Source of the DNA: Pisaster brevispinus
Lineage: Eukaryota; Echinodermata; Asteroidea; Forcipulatida; Asteriidae
DNA length: 64,000 nt
Reading direction: 5' to 3'
NCBI GenBank assembly: GCA_023634235.1
Contig: JAMKCF010000022.1
Span: 4,394,541-4,458,540, forward strand
The position numbers and the translations under genes were made by a program. The notes beneath the pieces are model-generated. The model was not told the DNA's origin. It searched no databases and was given only the letters and a program-made list of their open reading frames with translations. Of this stretch, positions 61,568 to 64,000 are shown piece after piece (the stretch's first letter is position 1; each line of letters starts with the position of its first letter).

Positions 61568-63151
61568 CTAGACACTAAGTGTTTGTGAACAAACACAAAG
61601 CTGTTCCGTTTTGTTGTGCTCTGATTAATTGATCCAGACATTTAAAGTGAGCCTAAGTTCAAGATTGAACGATATGGTTCCATTTCCGGTTGACCCGGAA
61701 TTAAAGGTCAACATGGGGTCAGGGTTACCCAAGTTCAATCTTTAATGCTCAAAGGATCTATAACTGAAAAGAAATTGAAAATCGGTTTTGTAGTTCTTGA
61801 GATATGGTCCCACTTCCGGTTGACCCATAGTAAAGGTCAACATGGGGTCATGGTTACCTAAGGCTGATCTTTGGTGCCCAAGGAGTCTATAACTGAAAAA
61901 AAGTTTGAAAATCGGTTGTGTAGTTCTTGAGATATGGTCTCACTTCCGGTTGACCCGGAAGTAAAGGTCAACATGGGGTCATGGTTACATAAGGCTGATC
62001 TTTGGTGCCCAAGGAGTCTATAACTGAAAAAAGTTTGAAAATCGGTTGTGTAGTTCTTGAGATATGGTCCCACTTCTGGTTGACCCCTAAGTAAAGGTCA
62101 ACATTGGGTCACGGTTTCCCAAAGCTAATCTCTAATGCCCAAGGAGTCTATAACTGAAAAATGTTCGAAAATCGGTTGTGTAGTTCTTGAGATATGGTCC
62201 CACTTCCGGTTGACCCCTAAATAAAGGTCAACATTGGGTCACGTTTTCCCAAAGCTAATCTCCAATGCCCAAGGAGTCTATAACTGATAAAAGTTTAAAA
62301 TCGGCTGTGTACTTCTTGAGATATGGTGCTGCAAAGATTAACTAGTTAAATATTCAAATGTAGCGCCCGGGACAAAATCGTCGAGCGCCCTGGGCAACAG
62401 AATCACGACGTACATGTACACATGCACAAGCCACCGTTTCAATACGCTATAGATCGATATTTTTGTATAAATAGTGTGCAGCGACTGGTACCCAGAAGTC
62501 GGCTATTTCGTTACGGCATTTCGCGTGCATTTTTCTCTGTGTCGCAGGGCATCCTGACTACATTTTTAGTCGATGAACGGAACCTTGTCTCCAAGCCATT
62601 GGTGTCCGATTTGTCACTGAATCGTTAATTATCGTGGAAATTGTTCTACTTTGATTAGTTTTAATGACCAGGAACATCTCTTATTAAAAGCAATTAACTT
62701 TTCAAAACAGTTTATGTAATTTAGGAAACTAATTCGTAATTTTAATTGAAAATATCGTGTTTTTGACTGTCAAAACATTTGCCCTTTCAGCGCCAAGTGT
62801 TTTGTACACAGAGCAAAAACGCGCCAACAAATGACGTCATTGATGACGTTTTATGAATTTTTTGCCACGCTACAGAGCTACATAATAAGACGAGTCTATA
62901 TTTGAAAACAGTTTGAGGATCAGACATATACTTCTTGAGATATGGTGGGAACAAGATTGCCTAATTAAATATTCATGTCATTATAACTCAGCTAATTAAT
63001 GAAGAACTTGAACAATTTTACTCTTAGCATAATTTCATGTTCTAAGCTTCAATTTGATGTAAGATCTGAATCTCCCATATCTATTATTTTAGAGCTTAGG
63101 TTCGTACAAAATCGTGTACAAAAGCTATGGCAATTTTGACAGAAACAAAGA
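61568..63151 (-). repeat. Family A unit 26 (1584 bp, 5 monomers)
   Basis: Array at 61676-62325 (five times 129 bp), 68-codon frame at 62422-62628. Otherwise a near copy of unit 25, and exactly 129 bp longer. Joined to unit 27 by ATAA. Confidence 0.88.
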
Positions 63152-63155
63152 ATAA

Positions 63156-64000
63156 CTAGACACTAAGTGTTTGTGAACAAACACAAAGCTGTTCCGTTTT
63201 GTTGTACTTTGATTAATTGATCCAGACATATAAAATGAGCCTAAGTTCAAGATTGAACGATAAGGTTCCATTTCCGGTTGACCCGGAATTAAAGGTCAAC
63301 ATGGGGTTACGGTAACCCAAGGCTTATCTTCAATGCTCAAAGGGTTAATAACTGGAAAAAAGAAAATCGGCTGTGTTGTTCTTGAGATATGGTCCCACTT
63401 CCGGTTGACCTAGAAGTAAGGTCAACATTGGGTCACGGTAGAACAAGGCTAATCTTCAATGCTCAAAGACTCTATCACTGAAAAAAAATGAAAATGGGTT
63501 GTGTAATTCTTGAGTAATGATCCCACTTCCGGTTGACTCGGAAGTAAAGGTTAACATGGGGTCATGGTAACCCTAGTTTAATATTCAATGCTTAAAGGGT
63601 ATATAACTGAAACAAATTGAAAATTGGCTAAGTAATTATTGAGATATAGTCCCACTTCCGGTTGACCCGGAAGTAGACGTCAACATGGGGTCAGGGTAAC
63701 CCAAGTTCAATCTCCAATGCCAAGGAGTCTATAACTGAAAAAGTTTGAAAATCGGTTGTGTAGTTCTTAAGATATGGTCTCACTTCCGGTTGACCCGGAA
63801 GTAAAGGTCAACATGGGGTCATGCTTACCCAAGGCTGATCTTTGGTGCCCAAGGAGTCTATAACTGAAAAAAGTTTGAAAATCGGTTGTGTAGTTCTTGA
63901 TATATGGTCCCACTTCTGGTTGACCCCTAAGTGAAGGTCAACATTGGGTCACGGTTTCCCAAAGCTAATCTCCAATGCCCAAGGAGTCTAAAACTGAAAA
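63156..64000 (-). repeat. Family A unit 27 (right end cut by window)
   Basis: Left terminus and the first five to six monomers (63264 onward) of another A unit. The variants TTGTACTTTG, GATAAGGTTCC, CATGCTTACCC and TTGATATATGG match unit 8. The array continues beyond the window. Confidence 0.85.

Noticed and set aside
1..64000. An autonomous transposon gene (Rep/helicase, DDE transposase or reverse transcriptase)
   Set aside because: The longest open frame is 120 codons, and none shows motifs of these proteins. The autonomous partner, if any, lies outside the window.

Overview
This window is animal (metazoan) satellite-type DNA and I see no convincing protein-coding gene in it. From end to end it is a head-to-tail array of 27 related units (25 complete, the first and last cut by the window edges), each 1.45 to 4.5 kb. 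The tRNA-Leu-headed SINE at 40634-40991 and 45248-45605 points to a eukaryote. Its CTTGAGCAAGACACTTAA and AAAGCGCTATATAA motifs are familiar from SINEs of fishes and marine invertebrates, so a marine deuterostome is a reasonable but unproven guess.

Layout: family A units fill 1-17711 (units 1-9) and 48835-64000 (units 19-27). A block of family B units (units 10-18) fills 17968-48617. Each A unit, left to right, has a terminal palindrome next to CTAG, a GTTCAAGATTGAAC palindrome, a whole number (4 to 9) of 129-bp monomers, a GC-richer core of about 300 bp with a TATA-like box, and an AT-rich right arm with TGACGTCA that ends in AAACAAAGA. B units share both ends and a few monomers but have other interiors. 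Subtype B1 (units 10, 15, 16) carries two copies of a ~297-bp repeat. B2 (11, 13, 14) carries 19-bp TTCGCTTATT minisatellites. B3 (12, 17, 18) carries two to four ~297-bp repeats and a different right end. Units are separated by ATAA or by (TAA)n tracts, and in 12 of these spacers there are 29 copies of a 47-48 bp hairpin element.

Interpretation: read on the minus strand, every complete unit starts TCTTTGT and ends with an 18-21 nt palindrome, 7 nt, then CTAG followed by T. This is the layout of a Helitron (rolling-circle transposon) 3' end: hairpin about 11 nt before a terminal CTRR. I therefore read the window as a tandem array of non-autonomous Helitron/Helentron-like elements that has become a satellite. 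No Rep/helicase is present, and the 5' flanking base does not fit the canonical A^T target, so the assignment is an inference.

The array is young and still changing. A two-unit block of 4605 bp is repeated with no difference that I found. A SINE sits at the same site in two B3 units and is missing from the third. Sister units lie on opposite sides of the B block (2 with 21, 9 with 20). Monomer number changes in whole steps of 129 bp. Open frames (68 aa in A cores, 43-aa periodic frames in the monomers, up to 120 aa in B) look like by-products of repeat homogenisation.
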